Assembly (NCBI GenBank): GCA_038087015.1
Contig: JASBNA010000003.1
Coordinates: forward strand, 1,116,001 to 1,180,000
Length of the DNA: 64,000 nt
Direction: 5' to 3'
Origin: Cerrena zonata
Lineage: Eukaryota; Basidiomycota; Agaricomycetes; Polyporales; Cerrenaceae
Shown: positions 35,379 through 46,428 of the stretch, in pieces
How positions within the stretch are numbered: position 1 is the first letter of the stretch
How the letters are laid out: each line of letters begins with the position of its first letter
Program-made: the position numbers and the translations under genes
Notes under the pieces: generated by a model
The model's database searches: none
Told to the model about the DNA's origin: nothing
The model's input: the letters and a program-made list of their open reading frames with translations, nothing else

Positions 35379-36777
35379 CTTGTTTCGTAAAAATGAAGTG
35401 ATTTAGAGTGGATGAGTTGGAGTTGTCGTGAAAGAGTTGTGGACACGAAACGTGGATGAAAAGGGTCGTAAAAAGAAGCAGCTAAACAAAAGAAAATGCA
35501 ATGAAGAACGAAAACAAATCAAGGCTAGAGTAGAACGACATCAGTATGGAATGTTACAAGTCAAAGTTAAGAGTGCGAATGTCACTCACCGACCGGCACC
35601 GAGATTTGGAGCTGACTTAGAAGGGGTGGGGGGCTGAGGAACAACGAAGGATTCCCCCGTGCTTAAATACCTCTGGATCGTGGCGTTAATGATCCTACTA
35701 AGCAGGTCTCGTGAAGCCCACGCGGACGATGCCCCAGGTCGTAACCCAAAGTCTTCTGCACCCCGGAAAGACTGGGCATCAGGAAGTAGTCAAGGCGGTA
35801 ATTCCGCATTCCTGCAGATGATTGAAGTAATTGCGATGTCATTAAGGGAACATCAGTTTGATGGGATTCGTCAATCTTACAACAACGCCATATTGGTAGT
35901 TGCTGCAAAATCGAAAATGGATCCCAGGATAAACCTTTCTTCGAGAGCAATGTGGTCACCATCTCCCGTCCATTCAACGAAATTTTTCGATATCACCCCC
36001 AAAGATTGGGCAAGGTGTTTTCCTGTGTTTTCAAGTGCCCTGTTTGCGGCCGGTACTCTTTTGCGCCTTCCAGCATCAGGACGGTATAAGTGGCGCCATC
36101 TGGTTCGTAACGGTTGTCGTTTCGATCAGGAAAATGGGAGCATTCGACTCCCGACCATCAGTTCTAGCATTAGACAGCATTGAACTTGACAGATTAGGCT
36201 TACGGTGCACATAGGTTTCAGAGGTCGGCTACTTGAACCGGGTCGATGGAGGACAGCCTAAAGAGCCAAGGATACGACTGGGAATGACGCTGAGTATGAA
36301 AGTTGCATTGTACAATTAGTGGTGATCCGACAGAAGTGCGACGTCGACGTTGCAATGTTGATGCTTTCGCATTCTCGCCGTTCAATAGCGTTCGATCGTT
36401 GATTCGTAGGACAGCCTCCTGACATTTCAATAACTCGGCGATAGTCGTTCGGCCACATGCTAGCATACCGTAAATGAAGTGGCCTCTAGCATGTTCCGGT
36501 AGCAATTTTAAGACCCCAAGATGTGTTACAAAGAGAAAACACAACGAGTACTCTCGTCCCGTTACGCCTGTGTGCAGAGCTCAGTGCCAGTGACGGTCGG
36601 TGCTCAAGCCGCGCTCCTTCTCTGCGGCGTTTGTTGAATCGAACTCAATCATGTCAAAATAAGGCAAGAGTCCGAAGCCAGAGATGATTACAGTACAGCA
36701 CCTCTCGGCCCTGAGTGTATCGTCCTACCTCACGACCTCCACCACCGAATCCGATTTCAATTCTTATTCTTACTGTC
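35379..36777. other. 1.4-kb intergenic region between the repeat protein and the LisH-CTLH gene
   Basis: No gene supported. On the minus strand a TATTTAAG-type box at about 35661-35671 could be the promoter element of the repeat protein, some 285 bp before its ATG. Open frames of up to 174 codons on the plus strand (35659-36183) lack an early ATG and any motif. Confidence 0.45.
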
Positions 36778-38130
36778 ATGCCTCTAGTATCCTGGCGACC
36801 GAAGGAGCAACCGGTGGAGACAGAAGGACGTTCTATGCCAACACCGGATGGACTCGTAAGCACCCATTCATGCTGTGATCCGCACGAAACAAAGGACTTG
36901 AGACGCTGACGAGTATGGAATTAGCGTGCCCTCGTTCTTGACTTTCTGTGTCATAATGGATACTCAGAGACAGCTAGAGCTTTCGTACGCGACAGCGCAG
37001 TCAGACATCTGGATGCCGACGGTGATGAGGTTATGTCCGCATCCGACGGTCAGGAAGCACCAGTAGACGTTCTAGCTTCAACTCTCGATGAAAGACTTGC
37101 TTTAGGAGAGCGAAGAAAAGGTTCATTGCTCTTGGCTATATCGTTCGTAATGCTTCTATTAATGGTGACATTACAGAAGTGCGCATGCACATACTGTCAG
37201 GCAACATTGAGGAAGCCACTATTCTGCTCAATCGCTACTTCCCTACTGTTTTGTCACCAGACAATGAGACTCTTGATGAAACGCCAAATTCTATGAAACC
37301 AAAGCCTTGTTTGCGATATATTCCCTCAACCAGCGTTGATCCAGACCATCTGGCCCTGAATTTACGCATACAATCATTTATTGAAGCCAGTCGAACGGTG
37401 CCTTTACCGTTTTCTTGTCCACTGCGGACCTCTACTTTGTTTTCACCACCGGCTTCACCTCAATCTCTCAAGTCAAGTCCCAAACTTTCGAAGAGCGATG
37501 TACAGTCTGAGCCTAACGAGGAATTATTGTCTCGTGCCCAAAGTCTCCATGCGGAGGCTCACTGTTTGCCCAAGCCTGAGGACCGATCGAAATACATCGA
37601 GGAAATCACGTCCAGACTATGTGCGTTATTGGCGTATCCCATCCCCGAAGAACAGCCAGAACTCGAAGGTTACCTTTCCTTCCAACACAGAGAGGCTGTT
37701 GCGGACCAGATTGACAGTGCTATTTTGTGTAAGTGTAAGCGGATTTAGTTGCTCTATTGTTTCCGATTTGTTGCTGAACAGTCCAACAGATAGATTGAAA
37801 CAGCTTCCTATATCAAAGATCGAACTAGCTGTTCGATACACGTCGACGTTGTTTGCCGCCCCCGCCGCATACAATTTAGATGTCAAGTTGCCTCCTAAGG
37901 CGCATCGCCCAGCTGACACACAAGTCCTACAGTCATGGCTGGATTCTGTATCGAAGCCAGAGGCCTTCCCCGTGAGTGTAGGCGTGAAGAAGTCAGTCTT
38001 ACATGAAAGGGACTCTACCGAGGTGAATATGAGTCGATTCATTTTCTATATTCTGAAGTACTGATGCAATATGCACTAGGCCCCCTTTCCGGCCTTCGAT
38101 CTGACGCAGTTTTTGGATGTCAAGTCCTAG
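36778..38130 (+). CDS. LisH-CTLH-CRA protein (RanBPM/GID-complex type)
   Basis: Five exons (36778-36855, 36925-37120, 37177-37728, 37790-38022, 38080-38130) give 369 residues. A LisH dimerisation motif (LVLDFLCHNGYSETARAFV) lies at residues about 28-46, followed by a CTLH motif (EVRMHILSGNIEEATILLNRYFP) and, after a Ser/Pro-rich insert, the CRA domain (CLRYIPSTSV earlier, then EEITSRLCALLAYPIPEEQP and PISKIELAVRYTSTLF). This is the C-terminal module of Ran-binding protein 9/10 and of the GID/CTLH ubiquitin-ligase scaffold (Gid1, Gid8). The SPRY domain found upstream in Gid1/RanBPM is absent, and no exon for it is seen in the preceding 1.4 kb. It is therefore either a short CTLH protein or a truncated RanBPM. 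It converges with the next gene, 202 bp between stops. Confidence 0.87.
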
Positions 38131-38332
38131 TTATTATTTGTGTTATATCTTCATTCTCAAATTGGATTTACTCCCCGGATTTTCATACATGTTTGTATCG
38201 TTTAGGAACTTCATATTGTATCACATTTCAAACTTCACGAGAGACATTCCACGACTATTATTTATACACCATTCCGGACAGAAAATATATAGAATTACAG
38301 TTTATTTTCTACGTTGTGTGGTTGAAAAACCG

Positions 38333-39655
38333 TCAGCGTAAAATGGGTTCCCCTGGGCCAATTATTTGTACATCCGTCCACCTGCCTCTATTGACTTTCG
38401 CGACAACATTTTCTCCAACGTTGCATTCCCTTAAACCAAGCACCCGCAACCTCGTCCATCGTGACCACTCTACCCGCTCAATCATCCTTTCCCCGCCCTT
38501 CCCATCTCCCTGCACAGAAACAAACCGGCCAGACTCTTCCGAACTGACAACCTGGACGTAACTTAACCACAGGTTGTAAGATAGATCCAAAACCTCTAAA
38601 AGAGGACATATTCGAGGTAGTCGATGGATCGGAACAGGTGCAGGAAGCGCGAGCAACGCAAGGTGAGTGATGGTCGGAGGGAGAGAGAATAACATATTCG
38701 CAGGCAGTGGGGTTGTGACTAGTGCGAGGGTGTGCAACGATAATTCTGAATCACCAGAGCCCGTGGATTCCCAAGACTCTTCATCAGATTCCGTTTCCGG
38801 GATTAGGGTATCGTTATCGTCGTTTTCTATTTCCCCATCGGCTTGTTCATCATCCCGCTGTTCATCTGTAGAGAAGAAGTCGGATGGTAAGGACGCCTGT
38901 GGTCCAACAACAATGAGTTCGCCATTAACGTGACCCTCAGGTTCACATAGGGCAAACAGTTTGGTGGTTGGGAGAGGCGAATGAACGGCTGTCCAACGTA
39001 ATAGTACCCTTCGTAAATGAGGAGGTAGACATGGCACAAGTATCTCTGCAAAGTAGCGACCACGACAGTAGTCTAGCAGGACTTCAAGACATAACTCTAC
39101 CAAGGAAGGTACCCCCACCCGGGGAGATGCACTCCCCTGAGGTTTCTGTCTGTTCTGATCCGGCAGGCGAGGAGTGTCATTTTCTGAGTCCGACCCGTTG
39201 GCTAGGTCATCCTCACGTAAAGGAGACTGCTTGAACAGTACGGATAAGACTTTGTCCCGCCATTCGGGAGTGTTCTTCTCATTCTCTTCAGTATCCGTCG
39301 AAGAGGGATCTGAAGCGTGCTTGTTTTGAGACCCTTTCACAGTATATCGAGTGGTCTCATCAGAGCTGGCTGGTGAATTGTCCTTCAGGTTCAAGGTGCC
39401 AAATAATTGCGAAATTGGGATCGTACTCCTATTAGGTACCTCTCCGGAGAGTGTCCTGAGGACTCGAGCTTGAGCTCCACGAACGTTTCGTTCATGTCTA
39501 TAATGTTCCCCTCTAGTAATTCCAAGTCGATCATTAGTATAGTCAAGAGAGTTTGAAGCTGTATTTTCGTACCGTAAAGAATGCAATAAAGTGTTCACTT
39601 GCCTCGATTGTGGCGTCGACGTTGAACTAGATAGTGGCGTATTGCGATTCGGCAT
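38333..39655 (-). CDS. intron-free protein with leucine-rich C-terminal segments, unrecognised
   Basis: A single 440-codon exon, unusual in this intron-dense region. Residues 1-180 are polar and probably disordered. From about residue 185 the chain is folded (SLVELCLEVLLDYCRGRYFAE, then LPPHLRRVLLRWTAVHSP). An acidic insert interrupts it, and short leucine-rich strands follow (THLALLALPAPVP, LLEVLDLSYN, RLRVLGLRECNVGEN), like irregular LRRs of F-box-type fungal proteins. No F-box is visible at the N-terminus. Function unknown. Confidence 0.8.
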   Translation of the reverse strand: MPNRNTPLSSSTSTPQSRQVNTLLHSLRYENTASNSLDYTNDRLGITRGEHYRHERNVRGAQARVLRTLSGEVPNRSTIPISQLFGTLNLKDNSPASSDETTRYTVKGSQNKHASDPSSTDTEENEKNTPEWRDKVLSVLFKQSPLREDDLANGSDSENDTPRLPDQNRQKPQGSASPRVGVPSLVELCLEVLLDYCRGRYFAEILVPCLPPHLRRVLLRWTAVHSPLPTTKLFALCEPEGHVNGELIVVGPQASLPSDFFSTDEQRDDEQADGEIENDDNDTLIPETESDEESWESTGSGDSELSLHTLALVTTPLPANMLFSLPPTITHLALLALPAPVPIHRLPRICPLLEVLDLSYNLWLSYVQVVSSEESGRFVSVQGDGKGGERMIERVEWSRWTRLRVLGLRECNVGENVVAKVNRGRWTDVQIIGPGEPILR

Positions 39656-40288
39656 ACGCTAGGTGATGGTGCTGACTGAAGCAAAGGGTCGGGTGTCTAT
39701 AGAAACACCGTATGGAAACAGAAGTACTCTGGCGGATGATCAGGTATATCGAACTTCTGTTTGGTGAGGTGTAGGTATGTTCAACAAGTCGTTAGTCTAT
39801 TGATGACCTTTTCATCGTTGAATGGGGATCTGCAGAAATACTATTTGCCGAATATTGATGGGTAAGTCAATGCCGTCATAACACCTTACTCACGACGGGC
39901 CCGCTTTGTACCTTAGCATTCTCAAATTGAACGAATGCATATCATATCATTTTAGACCAAAACGTCGTACTTCCAAGAGATGCCAGGTTGAGTATTTTCA
40001 AGCTGTTAGAGAATAATTAAGGAAGGACAGGTTATCTCGATCTCGCACACTGAATCACACGTGGTTTCCTCGAGAAAGACACTGCATAATGAATTGGAGA
40101 AGCATGCTCAGCAGTATGTTTTGTGTGAGTCGTCATACGGGCATACAGGATACAATAATAGCGGGATCAAAGACGCATGCCAAGCATACTCCCCTCATAG
40201 TATAGAAAAAAGTATAACCCTGCGACATCGATCCCGCCTCGAATAGGTGCAACATCATCAACCCCACATCCTACCAGAGAAACCCCGC
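39656..40288. other. intergenic between the leucine-rich gene and RPL7
   Basis: About 630 bp, both flanking genes on the minus strand. It should hold the RPL7 3' UTR and the promoter of the leucine-rich gene. I see no exon and no RNA gene I can support. Confidence 0.45.
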
Positions 40289-41442
40289 TTAGTTCATCTG
40301 TCGGATAAGCTTGTTGATGTTGGTCTCGCGGTTACCGAAGTCACCACCCTGGACGTAGTGCTTGAATTTCCTTTGTCTCCAGCCACCGGTGGGGTTGGAG
40401 AGTTTGAATGGCCAAAGGAAGTTGGAGGCTTGCTTGAAGTTGGGGCCGACGGTGAAGATTTCGTGGACAAGGTCTTCTACCGAAAGAATGTCGTATTTGC
40501 CAAGTGCCTGCTCAATGACACTGTTGTTGGCGAGAGGAATGCGCTGCTTGTCGACTTTGCCGTAACCGCGCTTGTAGATGAGCTCACGAACGGTCTTAAG
40601 GTTAGGCTCGCTATATGAAAATCAGCATCCGAGCCTTAAGAAAGAGGTGTCATGCATACCCGTAAGTGACATATGGCTCAACGAGACGGAGCATTTGCTC
40701 AGTAGCCCTGGTGACCTTAACGAAGACACCGTTGTTGATCTGGAGCAAACGGAGGAGCTGGAGGATCTTTCGGGGCTTGGGTGCGATCTCGTTGATACCA
40801 CGGATACGGACAACGAAGTAAACCTTCGCCTGTGAGGGAACGTAGAAGTTGCCCGCAGCACGGGCAGCCCGCTTCAGCCTAATCTCCTCCTTCTCCTTGG
40901 AAAGATACTCCTTCACATGAGCCTCGGCACGCTTGAAGATGACTTTGCGGTTAGCCTTGGCAGCCTATTCAAAGTCAATATGATTAGTATTTTGACTTTT
41001 CAGGGGTAAGGCGTATAAATAAATGTAAAAAGTCGAAGAGTCAGTCCCGAAAGATGGTATTTCTGGCAACATTGACGAAACGTGAAGTCCCAGCTAGCCG
41101 CGAAAGTAGTAGTTATGCATCATACAAAAGCAAGCAAAAATGCACGCATAGATTAGCTGAGTCAAGGGACCGAATCTCACCTTGCGGGCAGCCAAGGTGG
41201 CAGTAAGACGCTCCTCCCGAGCCTTTTCGTTTTGTTTACGCTTCTTGAGGAGGGTCTCTGGGACCTCGATGTCCTGTGTAACATGAAACAGCCAAAGTCA
41301 GAACTTTTGTATAGATTTTCTTCAGAACTTCGGGATACGGACCACAACGGACGGGACGCTACAGAGAAAGCAAGAGCATAATGTCAGCCTAGAGCCTGCC
41401 AACAAGAGAGACAACGAGGACGCACGTAGTGTGGGGGGCCAT
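40289..41442 (-). CDS. RPL7: 60S ribosomal protein L7 (uL30)
   Basis: Five exons (41442-41426, 41358-41343, 41273-41181, 40964-40660, 40610-40289) add up to 250 residues, the normal length. Eukaryotic L7 blocks are unmistakable: [91 protein letters not shown] and [21 protein letters not shown]. It binds the 60S subunit next to 5S rRNA. Exon 2 is only 16 nt. The long third intron (41180-40965) hosts a C/D snoRNA, as RPL7 introns do in budding yeast. The first two small exons were chosen by splice consensus and frame. Confidence 0.95.
41036..41128 (-). ncRNA. intronic C/D-box snoRNA, guide for 25S rRNA 2'-O-methylation (snR39B-like)
   Basis: Inside the RPL7 intron on the coding strand. A C-box-like ATGATGC is at 41123-41117 and a D box CTGA at 41044-41041. 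Directly before the D box lies the 13-nt guide ACCATCTTTCGGG plus one A. It is exactly complementary to the conserved 25S rRNA segment CCCGAAAGATGGT. By the rule of the fifth nucleotide upstream of box D, the target is the G of CCCG, equivalent to yeast Gm805, the target of snR39B. Yeast RPL7 introns host the related snR39/snR59, which guide the neighbouring A807. The C box is one base off consensus and the terminal stem is weak, so the ends are approximate. Confidence 0.78.
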
Positions 41443-41633
41443 TAGGAGGGTCTTGAGGATTGTCGTACTTACCGCCTTGTACACCGTAGCTCAGTCGTGA
41501 GCACGGGCGCTCGGTGGCTGCACTGACTATGCAGTTCGTTCCCACGCAGATGGGAGTCTGGCGAACCGCCGTCCGTTCCCCTTTTGGCAACCGCTCAAGT
41601 TCATAGACACTGTACTTCTACATCATGAATACA

Positions 41634-44600
41634 TTACGAATTGCCAGAAAATGTCCATAGACCGCCACAGATACACCCGTACACCCATCTTCTTTCCCAA
41701 GCACGCCAGCACAGAGAGGAGTGCCCACCCACACTACTTTCACCTATCTCAAACTTGCCGCCGCAGCGAATGCAAGTAAATACGGCACCCCGGCGCAACA
41801 AACTACCTTTTGTAACAACGTCCCCAACTTTATCCTTGTCCTTTCTTGAGTCACTGAGAGATATCTGAGACAAGTCATCTATAAGATCAGGGGATTTGAT
41901 AAAGAGCTTTGGTCTGTCGACGGCCTTCGAGGTTAGCAGCTTGTTGAGGATTTCCGTGACATTTGGCCGGAGATTCGCGATGGGCACAAAGCTTGCCAAA
42001 CATTGACGGAGGTCCGACGCTGTTTTTGGTAGCAGATCAGCTCATTATTCTGATATTCATACCAGGCCTACAACTTACCAGATATCGCTGAGACAGCGGG
42101 AGAGTCTTTCAACTCTCCCAAAACCTGACTGAGCGCATCGATGTTTATACCTGCGCAATTGAATGCATCCATAAGGACCTCCTTGGCCATATGTGCATTC
42201 TCGGCCTTCGGAGTGAGATTTCCTAACTCATCCCGGAGGCCCTTCACGTGGTTCACCACAATATATAGATTGTTCAGAGCATAGCGATGAACTAGGTGTA
42301 GTAGATTTGCGCTGGCTGGGTCTGTCTTACTCGCTATCCGAGGAAAATATTAGCCATGAATCAAGGAGTGGTTCGCAATACACTCACGTAGAGATCCATC
42401 GTTTGCGCTGGTCGTCAGATTGTCACCGATGGAAACACAATCCCTGATCACCCTTTCCAAGAAGTCTAAGACCCAGACGCACAGGGCAATCAATTGCCAT
42501 ACTGCCTCTAGAATGACGTAGACAGAAGATGTTACCAAAGATTGATGAATCATGTCATTAAGACACTCACCTAAGTCGTAAGAATCTCCCTCACGACAGT
42601 CAGCGAATGCGGTATTGATGACGGCGATAGAGCACATGTCATGAACGGTAGTCCACTGAGCTTTTAGGACGGCCTTTTCTGCAGGCTCTTTTGTACGTTG
42701 TAGTTTAGTGCTGTGGAAGAATATTAATATATATTTATGCCACTGAACAGTCAAATAGCCTCACCGAGCAACCTCTGTCAAAACCCCTAAGAGTTCGTGC
42801 ATCCACATATCACCCAACCCGCCTGCATTCCCCTCAATCAGAGCAATTGCTATCGCAAGAGCAGTTTCCTGTACTCCCTCGGAGGTTGATTTCGCGGTCA
42901 AGACATCAATCACATCTACAGATGACTTGCGTGCGAATACTGAGGCAGCTAGACTCCTACCAAGGTCCATACTGATGTTCGACCCCTGTGTAGGGGGCGG
43001 GAGAGAGGCATGATTACGTCGTGGAAGGTGGGAGAGTGTACGTGACTCGGAGGGCGAATTTATGAGAAGGAGACTGTTAGGCGAAATCGCGTAACATGTT
43101 GGCAAATCTCTCCCAGCAGAGTCTATAGGTGATAAGATTGGAACAGTTTCCCAGCGCTCGTCGGTGGTAAGATCAGGTCTTTGGCAAAGTCAATATTTTG
43201 TTCAGAATTAGGTAGCGCAGAGCATATCACTCACAAGTTCAGAACTGAGACATTTCCAACATGCGCTACGCGAGACTTCGTTCTGCGATAGGAACCGGAA
43301 GTGTCCAGTTGTCCAACGAATACACCTGTCCTCGTGGGTACAGGAAACAAATATGCGACAACTGTTTTATCAAATGTTTTCGCAGATTCTCTTTGAAAAC
43401 TCTATTAATGTTATAGTCAGCGCTGTTGGCTTGTATTGGGAAAGCGAGATGAGGATAACATACCCATTTCGGTGACACGGCTGCAATACGACCAAATGTA
43501 TACACGTTCACTTCTGATTGCGGAGGAGCCGTATCTGATACAAAGGCAAGGTTATGATCTACCCTAATGAATTGAGAGAGACGAGTACGTACAATCACTA
43601 GTATTCAGAAAATTAGCAACCAAGTAAAGATGTCCTCTTTTCTCAGCTTGCTCCTTGGCTTGACGCCTGGGATCCTTTGTTGCTATAGGAGACGTGCTTC
43701 CCGGAGGCTCTGGTGGAGTACAGAAGAATTTCATATCCACCAACTGACCTCCTGCCCGTAGTATAGAGGGTAGGGGTCTACTGGAAATAACTATACGAAG
43801 TGCAAGCACTTTTCAGATTTCAATGATGCAACTAGTAATAAAGGCGCATACTTATAGGTAGACCGGGTTTATTTAGCCATACCTCACATAGCTCAATGAT
43901 GGAATCCTCACTCCAGGAATCCCAGGAATTGGCATGAGCGGTAGACAATGGGTTTGTCAGCGATTGTTCTAAGTTTAGAACTATATCCATGTTATCATCT
44001 GGGTTTGCACCGAAGTCATCTGGAGGCAAGAAACGCGAACGTGTGGCGACCAGAATTGATCCATCTATGGTGATTTGAGATTAGGTTCGTTGCTTGCAAT
44101 CATATTCAGGGGTTTCGTACCGTTATAGCTCAGACCAATTGAGGCAGCGACGCAGACACGTCTACCACCAACAGAATTATCGAGCAAGGGATCCTTATAG
44201 AGACCATCTATCGGAACATTGATGATGGTCGTTTGCACCAAAGAAATTCTGAGGACCTTAGCTTTCAAGTTAAGCTTGGGAGGGAATAAAATCACGTGAA
44301 ATTCCCGAGATTGGGTCACTAGTAAGAGTATTGGGTCGCTTATGGGTAACTGAAGTCCTAGTGGTGGCATTCTAGCTGCATTCCCTGCATCATTGATGAT
44401 CCACTAGTAGGGTAGGGGAAACGTGAGTACAAGCATACTATTGGCATTCATGAAATAAATGGCTTAATGGAAATACGTACATCCCTGTTAGAAGCGGACC
44501 ATTCACAAGCGACGATGCCGGTCCCATGAATGTATCTCCATTCATCTTGGATAGTCCATGCATCAAGTTGGATACCTCGGCGCCACACACAACCGATGTT

Positions 44601-45005
44601 GTCTTTGATACCAGGGAAGTAAGCAAACAAGTAATCTTCCTTCGGAGAGACACTAATAATAGATGGGGGGCTATATGAATCGGGGTCTTTCTCGATACCC
44701 GGAGGCGTATTGAGTGTGAACTCTTTCGATGAGTTGTGGTGGTGCGCGAGGACATGGGGTTTGGTTGGGTGTCCGGAGAATATGACAGATGATCTAGACC
44801 AAGCTACGGGTCTATTATAATTTGATCGTTATTGTGCGAATGATCTTGTGCTTGATAATATAGTCACGTACTTGTGTGTTCGATCGAGGATTGGAGATAG
44901 CTCCCACCAACCTAGTTGCCAATGAACATCCTCCTTCCCCTTCCCTTTCGCAGACGCCAGGCGAGTGTTTTCGTCGTTGTTGGGATAATGTACTCCGGGG
45001 AGCAT
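41634..45005 (-). CDS. MED16: Mediator complex subunit 16 (Med16/Sin4)
   Basis: A multi-exon gene. The N-terminal part is a WD40-type propeller (QLGWWELSPILDRTHK, AWSRSSVIFSGHPTKPHVLA, LFAYFPGIKDNIGCVWRRG, GIVACEWSASNRDW), and the C-terminal half is helical. The very end carries the zinc-site signature seen in fungal Med16: CIRCGGKFE, then about 20 residues on CWRAWERRWVYGCICGGLW. Med16 sits in the Mediator tail and contacts activators. I took the first Met at 45005, which leads straight into the propeller; no earlier exon is evident before the divergent PAC3-like gene 220 bp away. Inner boundaries were followed by homology and splice signals, not all tested for frame. Confidence 0.85.
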
Positions 45006-45228
45006 GCTGGACACTTGATCACAGTGTGATATATGTTAACGTCATGAACGAGCGCAAGAGTCATTGGCGTCAATTGAAGTCAAGCAAAGCCGTTGCCATT
45101 TCTGGATGCATATGGATTTATTTGGAAACACATAATTAACGCTTCAAGTTTCGTTCAGGTGTCTTTATCTTGGAGCCATCGACTTACTTCTAGATCTGAC
45201 CCATATATACAGTAACATCTGACCGAAA

Positions 45229-45778
45229 ATGATACAAACAAAGCAACTTGCTCGGGAGATCGACGGTGTCAATACTGAAGTTGTCATACAACGATTTGCC
45301 GACTGCACCCTTCTATTGATTACGCAACTGGGGAAAGTGGGTAACCTTGTAAGTATCATTATCCGGTATATAAAGGCGCTCTGACGCTGATCTTGCGTTT
45401 TGCTATTATGTCTAGATACGTGCCAGAATACCTGATACCGCCCAACTGGCTCCAGCACCTCCACCCAATCCAGATGAGCCTAACATCACACCATTGCCTC
45501 CACCCCCTGCTGCCATCGAACTTGCACCACTCCTCGGTACAGCATCAACAGAACATATCAGAACATTACATTCCCTGTATGCTTCACAAGCGGCAACACT
45601 AGTTTGGGCCTCTTCGGAGACAGCAGGCTTGCTCGAAATTGACAGAAAAGATGTCATTGTAGGCATAGCTCTTCGTCAAGACCCCGGAACCCACATTGGA
45701 CATGGCCTGACTGAGTATGAGAGAAGGGTGTTTCATGGTGCAATGGGTGTCGTGAAAGAAGTCTTGTTGCAGGAGTAG
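45229..45778 (+). CDS. proteasome assembly chaperone 3-like protein (PAC3/PSMG3)
   Basis: Two exons (45229-45348, 45416-45778) give 160 residues. The N-terminal strand pair REIDGVNTEVVIQRFADCTLLLITQLGKVGNL is typical of PAC3/Poc3-type chaperones, which with PAC4 help to assemble the 20S alpha ring. A Pro-rich loop (APPPNPDEPN) separates it from the C-terminal part with the hydrophobic helix and strands of the fold (IRTLHSLYASQAATLVW, then VIVGIALR). The family is very divergent, so the assignment is by pattern of the first 40 residues and length. It shares a 220-bp divergent promoter with MED16 and converges on NCE101 with 57 bp between stops. Confidence 0.75.
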
Positions 45779-45835
45779 AGTTCGGGTCGAGTTGTCATGA
45801 TGAGGATAGGGAAAGGGCGTCGTCAAATCTGCGAA

Positions 45836-46128
45836 TTACTTCTTTTCTTCAGCAACAGCTGCGAGAGCTTTCCAGTCAATGACTTCATCTTCGGCACCCA
45901 ACGCAGCCTCTCGCTCCTTCCTACCCTTCTCCAATTTCCATTTCAATAGTGGTAAAAGTCGGTCTTGTTCGGGCAGGGCAGTTCGTGGGTGGGATTCGTA
46001 AAGATAATAGGCAAAGATGCCAGTACAAACACCAAGAACGGGGTCAAGCGTCCTGTGTAAAAATGCAAGGTTAATGATAGACTGAAATTGAATGATCGGT
46101 TGTCTCACCGAGAAAGGAGTGGTGCCAT
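45836..46128 (-). CDS. NCE101: Nce101-like small membrane protein
   Basis: Two exons (46128-46109, 46052-45836) encode 78 residues. The Nce101 core is clear: RTLDPVLGVCTGIFAYYLYESHPRT, which is one membrane helix followed by the YYLYE motif. The short basic helix LLPLLKWKLEKGRKERE and a charged tail follow. Yeast Nce101 was found in a screen for export of leaderless proteins; its mechanism is unknown. The first exon codes only MAPLLS plus two bases, chosen because its ATG has an ideal context (ACCATGG on the coding strand: GCCATGG-like) and a consensus donor. Confidence 0.88.
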
Positions 46129-46428
46129 GGAAGAGTTTGTGTGTTTACAAGGTTGCTATTTGTCTCTACAACTTCTAGTCCTGGGGAAGTATGTTTCGGA
46201 AAGAGAACGGTGGTCGTCAGAGGGAGTGTGTCATAGATCTGTCTCCGAGTTCAGACGCGGCGCGGGGATAGACTTTCCCGAAAAAGTCCGGAATGCATCG
46301 AAATATTACAAGCGCGAAGCACGCTCAGGCTCTGTGTCCTTCCCTTCCCACTCCGTGTCTTTCTTCAAGGACACTCCCCTCAAAAGTATTCTGTCAGACG
46401 TTGTAATTTGCTGAGAGAGCATTCACTC

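Noticed and set aside
35659..36183. A 174-codon plus-strand open frame with a hydrophobic start
   Set aside because: It begins at GTG, has no early ATG, no intron signals and no recognisable motif, and lies in the promoter region of the repeat protein.
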